Shown: positions 18,229-27,342, numbered from the stretch's first letter. The stretch: DNA of 64,000 nt from Flavivirga algicola (GCF_012910715.1 NZ_JABBHF010000001.1:7170-71169); one strand, 5' to 3'. Notes: generated from the sequence alone by a model not told the origin. A program made the numbers and translations.

Positions 18229-18657
18229 ATGAAAATTGCTGAATCTGATTTTGCAAGCCATATTGTAAAATCTGTACATAATAAATTAGGAAACATATTC
18301 TTTTTTAATCACATTGCCGTTATAGAATTTAGCGAAGGTGTGCATATAGACATAAACAATTCATCTGAAATCTTTGAAGAACTAACAAATTTCTTTGGTA
18401 ATTCCAGACCATTTGGAGTTGTTGCTAACAGAATAAATTCATATTCTGTGAAACTACTGGATGCAGAATTATTTAGAGAGAAGGTAAAAAATTTATGCTA
18501 TTATGCTGTAGTAGGACATAATACTGCCAGTAAGATGAATGCCGAAATTGAGAATAGGTTCTGTAAATCGCAAAAAATTAGCTATGACAGTATTCATGAA
18601 GCTATGAATATAATTTATGGTAAAGTAAAAAAAGACATCTTACATTCTTTACACTAA
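18229..18657 (+). CDS. Unknown 142-aa protein, tandem copy 2
   Basis: Same length and layout as the gene at 17485: MKIAESDFASHIVKSVHNKL, GNIFFFNHIAVIEFSEGVHI, SRPFGVVANRINSYSVKLLD, VKNLCYYAVVGHNTASKMNA. Substitutions are scattered and mostly conservative, and the frame is intact, so both copies look functional. The offset is 744 bp. Its stop overlaps the 3' end of the convergent cvfB gene by 9 bp, with no room for a separate terminator. Function unknown; see copy 1 for the tentative fold. Confidence 0.7.
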   Translation: MKIAESDFASHIVKSVHNKLGNIFFFNHIAVIEFSEGVHIDINNSSEIFEELTNFFGNSRPFGVVANRINSYSVKLLDAELFREKVKNLCYYAVVGHNTASKMNAEIENRFCKSQKISYDSIHEAMNIIYGKVKKDILHSLH

Positions 18658-19479
18658 ATAAATTCCATCAGATTTTATTTCAATTTGGCGTTGTTTATAT
18701 AATGTTCCAATCGCTTTCTTGAAACTTTTTTTACTCATTTGAAGCGTATCTTTTATAGTCTCAGGGCTTGATTTATCTGTAAGATTTAAATAACCACTGT
18801 TATCATGAAGCTCATTCATAATATGTTGGGCATTAGGCTCTATATTTCTATAACCTATTTTTCCTAAGGTAATGTCTAATTTATTTCCTGGTCGGATTTT
18901 TTTAACAATACCTTTCAACTTATCACCAACACTTAGATCTGAAAAAATAGCATCTTTATAGATAAGTCCTGAGTGTATTTTATTTACAATAACATTCATC
19001 CCAATATCTGAAGGGTGTGACACAATTAAATCGACCTCATCAAACTCACGCACCGTAAGATCTCTGTTATCCAAAAATTGGTTTGTTTTACTTGAAGCCA
19101 CTAACCTATTGGTTTTTTCATCTAAATAGCAATATACCAAATACCAGCCACCAGGTTTCATTTTAAAAGCCTGCTCTTTAAACGGGCAAAATAATTCTTT
19201 AACCAATCCCCAATCCAAAAATGCACCATAATCAGTTACTTGGTTGCAACGCAACAAAGCAAAATCATCACGTTTAACATAAGGGATATCCGTTGTAGCT
19301 ACAGGACGTTCTTCATTATCCAAATACACAAATACTTCTAGCTTATCCCAAATTTTAAAAGTCTCTGGTACATACCTATTGGGTAATAATACTTCATTAT
19401 CTTCTTCATCAATTAAATACACGCCATGATCTGTTTCACGAAGTATTTCTAATGTATTGGTCTGTCCTAAATGTATCAT
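18649..19479 (-). CDS. cvfB: CvfB-like S1 RNA-binding protein
   Basis: 276 residues. It starts MIHLGQTNTLEILRETDHGVYL and contains successive S1-type beta-barrels: VLLPNRYVPETFKIWDKLEVFVYLD, then LLRCNQVTDYGAFLDWGL and a third near GLIYKDAIFSDLSVGDKLKG. The C-terminal winged-helix reads SPETIKDTLQMSKKSFKKAIGTLYKQRQIEI. This tandem S1 plus winged-helix layout is the CvfB family (YitL in Bacillus, virulence factor B in Staphylococcus), which binds RNA and affects gene expression. No operon partner. It converges on, and overlaps by 9 bp, the second 142-aa gene. Confidence 0.9.
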   Translation of the reverse strand: MIHLGQTNTLEILRETDHGVYLIDEEDNEVLLPNRYVPETFKIWDKLEVFVYLDNEERPVATTDIPYVKRDDFALLRCNQVTDYGAFLDWGLVKELFCPFKEQAFKMKPGGWYLVYCYLDEKTNRLVASSKTNQFLDNRDLTVREFDEVDLIVSHPSDIGMNVIVNKIHSGLIYKDAIFSDLSVGDKLKGIVKKIRPGNKLDITLGKIGYRNIEPNAQHIMNELHDNSGYLNLTDKSSPETIKDTLQMSKKSFKKAIGTLYKQRQIEIKSDGIYLV

Positions 19480-19600
19480 GCAACAAAGGTAATGATATTC
19501 GATTGAGTTTTATTGGAGTTAAAACAATTTATAAATCAAAATGGTAATAAAAAAGCACCACAAAATTAGTAGTGCTAATAATTTCTATGCAGAAAATCGA

Positions 19601-19939
19601 TTAAAAAACTGATTCCTTTTTAAAATGCTTAGTTAATAAATAATATACAACAACTCTATACTTATTACGATTAGATTTACCATACTTATCCATAACTGTA
19701 GATATACCTTCGTCTAAATCAGTACTATCCTTTAATCCTAATTTTTTAATCAGGAAATTGTTTTTTACTGTAGCAAGTTCAGATTCGTCCGAACTAGAAA
19801 CTGTTGATGAATCTGGGTTATAAATGGAAGGGCCACAACCAATAGCTACTTTGGTTAATAAGTCCATATCTGCAATAACACCAAATTTATCCTTTAAATC
19901 TAAAGCATACTTAGCAATAAGCTCATCTCTTTTATTCAT
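19601..19939 (-). CDS. DUF2853 family protein
   Basis: 112 residues, cytoplasmic. The sequence MNKRDELIAKYALDLKDKFG, LTKVAIGCGPSIYNPDSSTVS and NKYRVVVYYLLTKHFKK matches the small DUF2853 family. Its hallmark CGPSIYN sits after a helical N-terminus; the protein is small, helical and of unknown function. It is a single-gene unit between cvfB and menD, on the same strand as both, with gaps of about 100 bp on either side. Confidence 0.85.
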   Translation of the reverse strand: MNKRDELIAKYALDLKDKFGVIADMDLLTKVAIGCGPSIYNPDSSTVSSSDESELATVKNNFLIKKLGLKDSTDLDEGISTVMDKYGKSNRNKYRVVVYYLLTKHFKKESVF

Positions 19940-20037
19940 AATAATATGTTTATAATATGTGTTAGTAAAATATTAATAATTGTTTTAAATATAGCTGCTT
20001 TTTAGACGCAAAAAATAGAAACCTGTTACATTTTATT

Positions 20038-21792
20038 TTACCCAATAAACTTAAAATAATTTAGAAGCACTTCATCATTAAGGTCTTTTGGGGTAAAAAC
20101 CTCTAATAACTTGGGCAGGTTATCTTCTGAATAAAATGAATTTAATGACGCTTTTAACGCAGCCTCATCTGAAACAGCTTCATATTTAAAACCGTACATC
20201 TTACACAAGTGCTCTGCTGTTAATTGATGGTATGTTTCAAAATAGGTATCAAAGTTTTCTGTGTTCTTATGCCCTGGAAGAATTCTAAAAATGCCTCCTC
20301 CTTGATTGTTGATGACTATAATTCTAAAATTATTAGGGATGTAATTATTCCAAAGCGCATTACTATCATATAAAAAACTTAAATCGCCCGAAATTAATGT
20401 TGTTTGTTTGTTGTTTCCAACCGCACAACCAATAGCAGTAGCTGTACATCCATCTATACCACTAGTCCCTCTATTACAAAAAACTTCTAATGTTTTATTT
20501 AAGTCAAATAATTGTGCGTATCGCACAGTAGAGCTGTTTCCCAATTGTAAGATTGTATCATTAGGAATGGATTTCAATATACTATCAAACGCTTTTAAAT
20601 CACTAAAACCTATACTATTTAAGTAATCATCATGTTTAACAAGCCTCGATTCTTGTGTATATTTCCAATAAGGATAATAATCACTTTTTATTGGAGCTGT
20701 TTTAGGTAACAATTTAGAAAAGAAATAATTGGGCGTTGTTTTTATAAAATTATTTAAACTAAAAAACGTATCGTTTGCTTTGTTTTGGTCGATATGCCAA
20801 TGCTGTTCTGGTTTATATTTTCTCAAAAAGGCTTTAATTTTTTTTGAAACTATCAAGCCTCCAAATGTGAGTAAAATATCTGGCTGAAGTTTTTCAAACC
20901 CTTCATCGTTTAAAGGAGCTATTAGTTTATCTATACTTGGAAAAAAGGCTTTATGATGTAAATTTGATGTAGTTTCTGTAAACACGATAATACTATCATC
21001 TGCGGCTAAGGTCTCCAACCATTGCTGCTCTATCTGGTTAGGTTGGTTAACTCCAACAAGTACCATCTTTTTTGAAGCAGCATTCCAATCTTTAACACAA
21101 TCTTCTAAAAGAGAATCATCAACCTGCAATAATTTTTTTTCAGCTATGGTCACTTTTGGTTTCACAGACAGCTCATTGACCACTTCATATAATGGTTCGT
21201 CAAACGGCACATTAATATGTACAGGTCCTTTTTTAACAAGTGCTATATTTATGGCCGCATCGACTGCTTCTTCATTATATTCTTGAATTCCTTTCTTTAA
21301 CCCAAGTAAAGTCTCAACCTTATTTTCTAAATTTTGAAAAATAGGAACCTCTTCTACTCCATTTACATCGTCTTCTTTTAAATCGAGTTTTAAATTTGAT
21401 GTATACAAAACATGATTTTCAAAGACATTTTTCTGGTTGATGGTTTGGCCATCCCCAATGCCAATTAAATGCTTTGGTCTATCGGCTGATAGAACAATTA
21501 AAGGAATATCACTATAAAATGCTTCTGCAACAGCAGGATAATAATTTAATAATGCGCTACCAGATGTACAAACAACGGCTGTTGGTTCTTTTAATTGCTG
21601 AGCAATTCCTAAGGCAAAAAAAGCTGCACAACGCTCATCTACAATACTATAACATTTAAAATAATCATCATTAGAAAAACCAATGGTTAATGGTGCACTT
21701 CTGCTACCTGGAGAAATAACAATATGCTTAACACCTTTTGCTTTACATAACTGTACAACGGTTTGTGCTAGTGGGATTTTTGGATAAATCAT
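20038..21792 (-). CDS. menD: 2-succinyl-5-enolpyruvyl-6-hydroxy-3-cyclohexene-1-carboxylate synthase (MenD)
   Basis: I start at the Met at 21792 (MIYPKIPLAQTVVQLCKAKG); the in-frame Met at 21813 adds seven non-conserved residues. About 584 residues. N-terminal signature HIVISPGSRSAPLTIGF, then VDERCAAFFALGIAQ and CTSGSALLNYYPAVAEAFY; C-terminal ThDP/Mg site GDLSFLYDSNALW with NNQGGGIFRILPG. MenD condenses isochorismate with 2-oxoglutarate in the thiamine-diphosphate-dependent second step of menaquinone synthesis. The isochorismate synthase gene follows 450 bp upstream on the same strand, separated by a gap with a possible plus-strand small gene, so the two may be transcribed separately. Confidence 0.97.
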   Translation of the reverse strand: MIYPKIPLAQTVVQLCKAKGVKHIVISPGSRSAPLTIGFSNDDYFKCYSIVDERCAAFFALGIAQQLKEPTAVVCTSGSALLNYYPAVAEAFYSDIPLIVLSADRPKHLIGIGDGQTINQKNVFENHVLYTSNLKLDLKEDDVNGVEEVPIFQNLENKVETLLGLKKGIQEYNEEAVDAAINIALVKKGPVHINVPFDEPLYEVVNELSVKPKVTIAEKKLLQVDDSLLEDCVKDWNAASKKMVLVGVNQPNQIEQQWLETLAADDSIIVFTETTSNLHHKAFFPSIDKLIAPLNDEGFEKLQPDILLTFGGLIVSKKIKAFLRKYKPEQHWHIDQNKANDTFFSLNNFIKTTPNYFFSKLLPKTAPIKSDYYPYWKYTQESRLVKHDDYLNSIGFSDLKAFDSILKSIPNDTILQLGNSSTVRYAQLFDLNKTLEVFCNRGTSGIDGCTATAIGCAVGNNKQTTLISGDLSFLYDSNALWNNYIPNNFRIIVINNQGGGIFRILPGHKNTENFDTYFETYHQLTAEHLCKMYGFKYEAVSDEAALKASLNSFYSEDNLPKLLEVFTPKDLNDEVLLNYFKFIG

Positions 21793-21929
21793 GTGGTAGT
21801 AATCTAATCGCAAAAATAAGAAATAGGTAGAAATACTTAGCTACAAAACGCTTTTAATTACTATTACGAAACTTAGTTAGAAATATGCAATATGTTTTTT
21901 TACAATTAAGAACCCTCAGTAAATGTATT

Positions 21930-21974
21930 CAGCAAGATTGGAAAAGCTAACAATTAATACATGAGATACATTTG
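21930..21974 (+). promoter_or_regulatory. Putative promoter with CAGCAAGATTGGAAAAG element
   Basis: CAGCAAGATTGGAAAAG (21930-21946) is followed, 37 bp from its first base, by TACATTTG (21967-21974), an exact TAnnTTTG box. The element matches 16 of 17 bases at 29266-29282, where a -7-like box also lies 37 bp downstream. A 9-bp inverted repeat (TCTAAAAGA 21987-21995, TCTTTTAGA 22010-22018) follows just after the expected transcription start. Confidence 0.4.
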
Positions 21975-22033
21975 TGATATCTAATATCTAAAAGATGAAA
22001 TAAAGTGAGTCTTTTAGACAAAAACGACATATC

Positions 22034-22222
22034 ATGGAAAGTCTGCTCTATATCGAACACAATAAAGCTTCGAGTATTAAAAAGTTAGAAATCATAGATT
22101 TTTATAACAAAAAACAAGCCTATATCCGTACACAAAGAACTTATAAGTTTCCCCCTCATTATATTCCTGGATGGCTTTCTTTAATCCAGATCTGGCTTCA
22201 TTTTTGTTTTCCCGATTTTTAA
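22034..22222 (+). CDS. Possible small gene of unknown function
   Basis: A 62-codon frame (MESLLYIEHNKASSIKKLEI at its start, a hydrophobic aromatic tail near GWLSLIQIWLHFCFPDF). No family is recognised and no coding bias is decisive. In its favour: it lies alone on the plus strand between menD and the isochorismate synthase gene, and a promoter-like array at 21930-21974 points toward it with a leader of about 50 nt. Against: it is short, and the DNA around it is otherwise intergenic. It could equally be a decayed remnant of a larger gene. Confidence 0.3.
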   Translation: MESLLYIEHNKASSIKKLEIIDFYNKKQAYIRTQRTYKFPPHYIPGWLSLIQIWLHFCFPDF

Positions 22223-22240
22223 ATAGACAAGAGCATCCAA

Positions 22241-23374
22241 CTACAAAATATTTTTAATGACTAAAGATTTGGATACCGTTTCCTCCCACTCTTTTTCTGG
22301 ATCGGAATGCTTTGTAATACCCCCACCAACATAAATAATCGCTTCGGTATTCTTTAATTGCATGCACCTTAAGTTTACATACAATCGTGTACTTTTTCTA
22401 TTGATGGTATAAGCCCTATTTTCAATATTACGTTTTGCAGATCTTGATTCTAATTTGGTTTCCATATTAATTTCTCCTAAAAAACCTGTATAAAATGTTC
22501 TGTCATAGGGTTCATTCTCTAAAATAAACTGTTTAGTATCCTGCTTTGGCAAGCCACAAACTGCAGGTGTTGGGTGTAACACAGATACAATCTCTTTTAA
22601 ATTTGATCCTGATTTTAATCGAGCAGAAATCATTGTTTTTAGATGCAGTAAATTTCCAGCTTTTACAGTTTCTGTATCTGATACTTTAAAGCTCGCAACC
22701 ACAGGTTTTAAATTATCTATTATAAAATCGGTAACAAATTGTTGTTCTTGTTTTTCTTTATCCTGCCAAACAATATCTAAAGTTCCTTTATAGTCCTGTG
22801 TACCTGCTAGTGCCATAATTGAGAATTGATTGCCTTCAATCTTTATTAACGTTTCTGGTGTTGCTCCCAACCATAGTCCTACTTTAGGGTGATACCAACA
22901 ATACACAAATGCAGAAACATATGTACTTAGAAGATCCTTTAAAATAGATAATGGGTCGGGATCTGTTATGGTTAGAACTTCCTGCCTGGACAGCACCACC
23001 TTTTTAAATTGATTATTAGTTATAGCTTCTACACCTTTTTTAATCAAACTAATGTGTTGTTGCTTTTCTTCTGTACGATCTCTTATTTGGTAGCTCTCTT
23101 TTTTCTCTTTTTGGTATGCTGTAAAATCAGCAGTGGTAATGGTGTTTACATATAAGCTTTCGGAACTTTCTAAAGGTATTAAAACTGTTTTATTAGCATT
23201 ATCAAAAGGAGAAAACACAAATCCTTTTTCTAAAAAATCACTTGTAAAATGTAGATCGTTACTTTGTTGCAATAAAGCATTTATCCGATTTTTATTTGGT
23301 TTTCTATATACAACAAAAGGTAATTCATTCTGGTATTGCGTTTCAATACGTTTAAAAAAAAAATCCAACGTCAT
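22241..23374 (-). CDS. menF: Isochorismate synthase (MenF/EntC type)
   Basis: 377 residues, a short single-domain form. Chorismate-enzyme motifs run in order: FKKVVLSRQEVLTI, YCWYHPKVGLWLGATPETLI, FSIMALAGTQ, LHPTPAVCGLPKQ, ENEPYDRTFYTGFLGEIN, and terminal NLRCMQLKNTEAIIYVGGGI with SDPEKEWEET. The enzyme converts chorismate to isochorismate, the first committed step toward menaquinone. Sequence alone does not separate MenF from siderophore EntC, but menD and a thioesterase next door favour menaquinone. The thioesterase gene ends 3 bp upstream, so the pair is an operon. Confidence 0.92.
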   Translation of the reverse strand: MTLDFFFKRIETQYQNELPFVVYRKPNKNRINALLQQSNDLHFTSDFLEKGFVFSPFDNANKTVLIPLESSESLYVNTITTADFTAYQKEKKESYQIRDRTEEKQQHISLIKKGVEAITNNQFKKVVLSRQEVLTITDPDPLSILKDLLSTYVSAFVYCWYHPKVGLWLGATPETLIKIEGNQFSIMALAGTQDYKGTLDIVWQDKEKQEQQFVTDFIIDNLKPVVASFKVSDTETVKAGNLLHLKTMISARLKSGSNLKEIVSVLHPTPAVCGLPKQDTKQFILENEPYDRTFYTGFLGEINMETKLESRSAKRNIENRAYTINRKSTRLYVNLRCMQLKNTEAIIYVGGGITKHSDPEKEWEETVSKSLVIKNIL

Positions 23375-23377
23375 TAA

Positions 23378-23803
23378 CTATTTCTTTTTAGGTAAGGCAA
23401 TCGTAGATAATTTGCAAATTGAAATCAAATTATTTGCTTCATCAGTAACTCGTATATCTAATAATTGCGTCGTTCTGCCTTTATGTAAAAAAGTAGCCCT
23501 GGCATAAACAAACCCTTCCTTAATACTCTTTATATGATTTGCTGTAATTTCTATTCCCCGTACGAAGAATTTTTCTGTATCTATAAAAACATGCGATGCA
23601 AAACTACCCACGCTTTCTGCTAAAGCAGCAGTGGCACCACCATGCAATACACCATCTGGTTGATGTACTCTGGGGGTTACAGGCATTCTAGCTATTAAAA
23701 AATTATCCCCATAATCTATAACTTCAATACTCAAGGTTTCCATTAAAGTATTTTTACAAGCGGCATTTGCTTGGGCTAAGACTTTTTCCTTAGATAATTG
23801 CAT
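23378..23803 (-). CDS. PaaI-type hotdog thioesterase
   Basis: I start at the Met at 23803 (MQLSKEKVLAQANAACKN); an in-frame Met at 23833 adds ten unconserved residues. About 141 residues forming one hotdog domain, with RMPVTPRVHQPDGVLHGGATAALAESVGSFAS (helix with the catalytic acidic residue E in LAES) and AITANHIKSIKEGFV-like strands after it. PaaI-type enzymes hydrolyse acyl- or aryl-CoA thioesters. It sits 3 bp before the isochorismate synthase gene, so a role as the 1,4-dihydroxy-2-naphthoyl-CoA thioesterase of menaquinone synthesis is a reasonable inference. Confidence 0.82.
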   Translation of the reverse strand: MQLSKEKVLAQANAACKNTLMETLSIEVIDYGDNFLIARMPVTPRVHQPDGVLHGGATAALAESVGSFASHVFIDTEKFFVRGIEITANHIKSIKEGFVYARATFLHKGRTTQLLDIRVTDEANNLISICKLSTIALPKKK

Positions 23804-23855
23804 AGAATAATTTACTTTTAATGTGCGAAACAAAAGTACAAAACCAGTTTAACAA

Positions 23856-24491
23856 ATGAATTCTAGTGAAAAAGAAATATCTTATCAAATAACAAATACC
23901 TATTCCACGTTAAATTCATTAACTAGTAAAACAAAACATGTCTGGTTGGTTTGCCATGGTATGGGGTATTTGAGCCGATATTTTTTAAAATATTTTAAGC
24001 AGCTAGATGCTGAAGAAAACTATATTATCGCACCACAGGCAAGTAGCAAGTATTATTTACATGCTAATTTTAAACATGTAGGTGCCAGTTGGTTGACCAA
24101 AGAAAATACATTGGCAGAAACCGAAAACGTGATGTCTTATTTAGATGCTGTTTTAAAAGCTGAAAACATTCCAAATAGTAAAAAATTAATCGTTTTTGGA
24201 TATTCACAAGGTGTCAGCATAGCAGTTCGCTACGTGGTTAGAAGAAAATTACAATGCAATCAACTCGTCCTGCATTCAGGAGGCATCCCAAAAGAATTGA
24301 TTGCTAAAGACTTAGGGTTCTTAAAAGCTAAAGTATCTCTGATTTATGGAAAAAATGATGCTTATTTAAATAAAGAACGTATGGCTATTGAAACAAAAAG
24401 AGCCTATGAGTTATTTGGGAATGGTATAAATATAATACCATTTGATGGTATCCATGAGGTTAACGTAGCATTGGTCAAAAATTTAGTTTAA
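23856..24491 (+). CDS. Alpha/beta-hydrolase (phospholipase/carboxylesterase type)
   Basis: 211 residues, no signal peptide. The oxyanion-region HVWLVCHGMGYLSRYFLKYF is followed by the nucleophile elbow VFGYSQGVSIAVRY (Ser in G-Y-S-Q-G), the acid in IYGKNDAYL and a terminal His in FDGIHEVN, which is a full catalytic triad. G-x-S-x-G esterases of this size belong to the acyl-protein thioesterase/carboxylesterase group. It is divergent from the thioesterase-menF operon with about 50 bp between starts, hinting at shared control. It does not carry convincing MenH signatures, so I do not assign it to menaquinone synthesis. Confidence 0.75.
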   Translation: MNSSEKEISYQITNTYSTLNSLTSKTKHVWLVCHGMGYLSRYFLKYFKQLDAEENYIIAPQASSKYYLHANFKHVGASWLTKENTLAETENVMSYLDAVLKAENIPNSKKLIVFGYSQGVSIAVRYVVRRKLQCNQLVLHSGGIPKELIAKDLGFLKAKVSLIYGKNDAYLNKERMAIETKRAYELFGNGINIIPFDGIHEVNVALVKNLV

Positions 24492-24601
24492 GAATTGTTA
24501 GTTGTAGGATTTCCATATTTTGTCCTTGGATAATGAAACATTCGTACATTTTATGCGTCTTGCAAGTCATAGAGGTATTCAATAATTTCAGTATAAGTCA
24601 C

Positions 24602-24925
24602 TTATTTTTTTGAGTTTATTACTATGGCCTGTTTTATATAATATTCAATGGCCTTTTTATCCAATTCTTTTAGAGGCAAAACCCTTATAGCTTTTCCTTT
24701 GCCTGTGAGCAACCCTAAATCATCTTTCATTTTTGTTCCTTTTAAAAAACCTAAATCAATGCCATAAGGCATGGTTCTCATATGACAAATTCCTCCTTTT
24801 GCGTTAAAATAAGTTGTGATTCTTTCTTTTTTCGCTTCTATGATACCTTCAAAAGATAATAAAAATTCTCTTGCTTGAATAAATAAATCTTTGTGTTCTG
24901 ACTTTAAGTCTTTGTCGTATTGCAT
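24602..24925 (-). CDS. DUF1801 domain protein
   Basis: 107 residues. The core KEDLFIQAREFLLSFEGI-like helix, then IEAKKERITTYFNAKGGICHMRTMPYGIDLGFLKG and ALRVLPLKELDKKAIEYYIKQA-like tail, matches the YdhG/YjbR-related DUF1801 fold (a small alpha/beta protein with frataxin-like topology). Function unknown. It converges with the alpha/beta-hydrolase gene and is transcribed alone. Confidence 0.72.
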   Translation of the reverse strand: MQYDKDLKSEHKDLFIQAREFLLSFEGIIEAKKERITTYFNAKGGICHMRTMPYGIDLGFLKGTKMKDDLGLLTGKGKAIRVLPLKELDKKAIEYYIKQAIVINSKK

Positions 24926-25110
24926 ACATTTTTAATAGGGAGTGATGCTACAAAACTAGGTATTGATATTTTCAATTAATATGCCATTCTTGCTGTTTTA
25001 CATATTGATATTAGCTATTAAGAACATAATGAATAGCATAAAATATTTTTCATAAAATAAGTACCTACTAAGTTCGTTTGTAGTATTTTTAGCTACTAAA
25101 AAAATTATAA

Positions 25111-25844
25111 ATGGATCATCTTACAGTCTCCAAATTACCTTTACAGCTATTCGGTTTATATAATAACTCTCTTAATATCCAGATAAAAGAACATCATTTG
25201 ATCTTTAGTGAAAACGGGCAGAAAGAAGTATCCATTAAGTATAAAAACATGGAGGAGGCATATAACGCTTGGTGGGATAAAATATATAAACACCTGCAAA
25301 GAGATTTTTTTGATACTGGTTCTGATTATATGAGAACATGCCACGCATCTATGGAAGATAATATTTGTGATGTTAATTATTACTTGATGAACTGGGGAAG
25401 TTGGAACGTTGAAAGTGAAAAGATAGCAACGTCCAGAATTTTAAAAGGTTTAGATAAAGGAAGTATACCTCATGGTATTTGGGGGATCCTGCCATCTTTA
25501 TGGCGAGTAGATTTCAACTTGAAGAGATTTCACAGAAACTTGTTGAAAAAGGAGCAGATATAAATACCATAAATACTGTAAACACCGTTAGCAAGCTTTT
25601 TCAAACTCCAGCAAGTTATCTAGTTTCACATAGTACGCCCAATGATAAGAACCTTAAATGGCTTGATAAGTTACTTAACTGGGGAGCTTCTCCAGGTCTT
25701 ACAGCTGAAATCGCTCTAGATTTTGCTTTTTCGATGCCTGACAATTCTGAAAAAAATAAACTATCTCCTTTTTTGAATATTTTAGAAAGTCATTCAGGTT
25801 TTGTAGAAGGAGACAATTTCAAAAAATGGAAAAAGGCTTTTTAG
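25111..25844 (+). pseudogene. Frameshifted ankyrin-like gene (two overlapping frames)
   Basis: Frame 1 (25111-25563) encodes 150 residues from MDHLTVSKLPLQLFG, with an unfamiliar N-terminal domain (AYNAWWDKIYKHLQRDFF, YLMNWGSWNVESEK). At residues ~125-150 it turns into unlikely sequence. The other frame, open to 25844, gives GDPAIFMASRFQLEEISQKL and VEKGADIN, a good ankyrin helix pair with its loop. The join falls on the run GGGGG at 25481-25485: one extra G restores a single product of about 244 residues. Either the gene is broken, the base call is short by one G, or a -1 event occurs in translation. I see no canonical slippery heptamer, so a frameshift mutation or sequencing error is most likely. 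Confidence 0.7.
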
Positions 25845-25863
25845 TGCATATGGAACATATTCA

Positions 25864-27087
25864 TTACAAATCTTCTGGAGCACTATCATCAACTTCAAAA
25901 ACTTCATAATAGTCCATAACCTCTTCCGAACGTAGTTTTGCTCTATGCAAAAATTCGTTATCCGATTCATCACCCAAGGCAATTTCTACACGTGGTAAAA
26001 ACCCGAATAACCATACCATTCGATTTTCATTTAATGGCCTACCAATTTGATTTTGTAACCTAGTAATAGCCTCTTTAAAAACTTCATAGGTTACATCATT
26101 CTTTATTTCGAGCAGGTATTTTTGTAATGTCTTTAAGCCACTTTTATAATCTAGGTCTGCTAGAGCTGAAGCAACTAATCCTAGATTTTTTGTATGGGAC
26201 TTCTCTTCTAAATATTCCAGGGCTTTTTCTCCATCATTGGCAAGCACCCAAAGCGCATATTGAACACGTACAACAAAGCTATCGCCCTTATAGTTTTTTT
26301 CAAATTCCTTAATGAAATTGTGTAAAGCATCAATTGGTCCAGTATAATCCAATGCTACAAGATTAAGAGCTAAGTATGAGGCTGCTACATTCATTTCATA
26401 ATGTTGATCTTTATCTGAGGCAAAAATAAAAGCATTGTAAATTTCAGAAACCGTAGTTTTCTCTTCTATCATGGCCAAAGAACGACCTATACAAATAAAT
26501 ACTCGGTCATTAACCAGGTCGTCATCTTCAGTATTGGAAATAACTGTAAAAAAACCATTCCTAAGAAGCTCTATAACTCTTGATCTATGTTTAGGTATGT
26601 TTGATAGATATACCAATCCATAGAAAGCGGAAAGGTCTATATCTTCTTCAACTCCCATATTATAAGTTTCGAGCACTTGATTAAATACCATCTCTGTAGA
26701 TGCTTCATCTTCCAATCGGGCAATCAGATCATACCGAGTCCTTAACCCACTATATGGATTATCGGGTCTTTTATATGGGCTCATAAAGAAATTGAAAAGT
26801 TTGTCTCTAAGCTGCGGATCATGACGCCATTTCTCGGCAGCAGTTTTATAGGCTTCTTCCGTGTGCGCTTCAATAAGGTTATGGATTGTTTCTTGATATT
26901 TCCAAAAGTCATCACCAAAGGCCGCTCTTGATTTTTCTCTTGTACTGCCCAACATATGATCTAAGTCATGGAAAAGGTCAATATAATTGGATGTACTTTC
27001 AACCAATTCGTTTATCTGTTGCAAAGCCTCCTTATAGAGTTTTTTTGCCTGGGCTCTATAATGAATATTTTTTTCCTCGTCTTGCAT
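25864..27087 (-). CDS. Helical-repeat protein of unknown function
   Basis: 407 residues, soluble, without signal or membrane segment. It is rich in acidic helices that look like HEAT/ARM-type repeats (FYGLVYLSNIPKHRSRVIEL, NVAASYLALNLVALDYTGP, FVVRVQYALWVLANDGEKAL). The C-terminus ends acidic (EVFEVDDSAPEDL). I do not recognise a family. It converges with the frameshifted ankyrin-like gene, whose end lies 20 bp away. A scaffold or binding role is possible for such helical arrays, but nothing defines it. Confidence 0.6.
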   Translation of the reverse strand: MQDEEKNIHYRAQAKKLYKEALQQINELVESTSNYIDLFHDLDHMLGSTREKSRAAFGDDFWKYQETIHNLIEAHTEEAYKTAAEKWRHDPQLRDKLFNFFMSPYKRPDNPYSGLRTRYDLIARLEDEASTEMVFNQVLETYNMGVEEDIDLSAFYGLVYLSNIPKHRSRVIELLRNGFFTVISNTEDDDLVNDRVFICIGRSLAMIEEKTTVSEIYNAFIFASDKDQHYEMNVAASYLALNLVALDYTGPIDALHNFIKEFEKNYKGDSFVVRVQYALWVLANDGEKALEYLEEKSHTKNLGLVASALADLDYKSGLKTLQKYLLEIKNDVTYEVFKEAITRLQNQIGRPLNENRMVWLFGFLPRVEIALGDESDNEFLHRAKLRSEEVMDYYEVFEVDDSAPEDL

Positions 27088-27110
27088 GAATTTTTAGTTA
27101 TATATTATTG

Positions 27111-27268
27111 AACTCATCTTGACTTCTTCTATTTCCTAAAAAATGGCCGAAATTCACCCATATTTCGTTACTTTTTTTGTCCGTAGCACTGCTATGAGCT
27201 TCAAAAAATGCCTCTTCTGGTTAAATTTCAACTCATTTTCGGTTAAAAACAAAAAATCAAAATGAGTT
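27111..27268. repeat. Perfect 10-bp inverted repeat with a third copy of its arm
   Basis: AACTCATTTT (27230-27239) and AAAATGAGTT (27259-27268) are perfect 10-bp arms around a 19-bp A-rich loop. A third AACTCAT lies at 27111-27117, so a long-range hairpin with 27262-27268 is also possible. The stretch has no gene. It could be a terminator-like structure or the remnant of a small repeat element. Confidence 0.4.
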
Positions 27269-27342
27269 CATTGTTTTATATTTTTCAGATACAAAAACAA
27301 TATGTACTTAATCTTAGTTTCAAATATACCAACACTTTGTAA

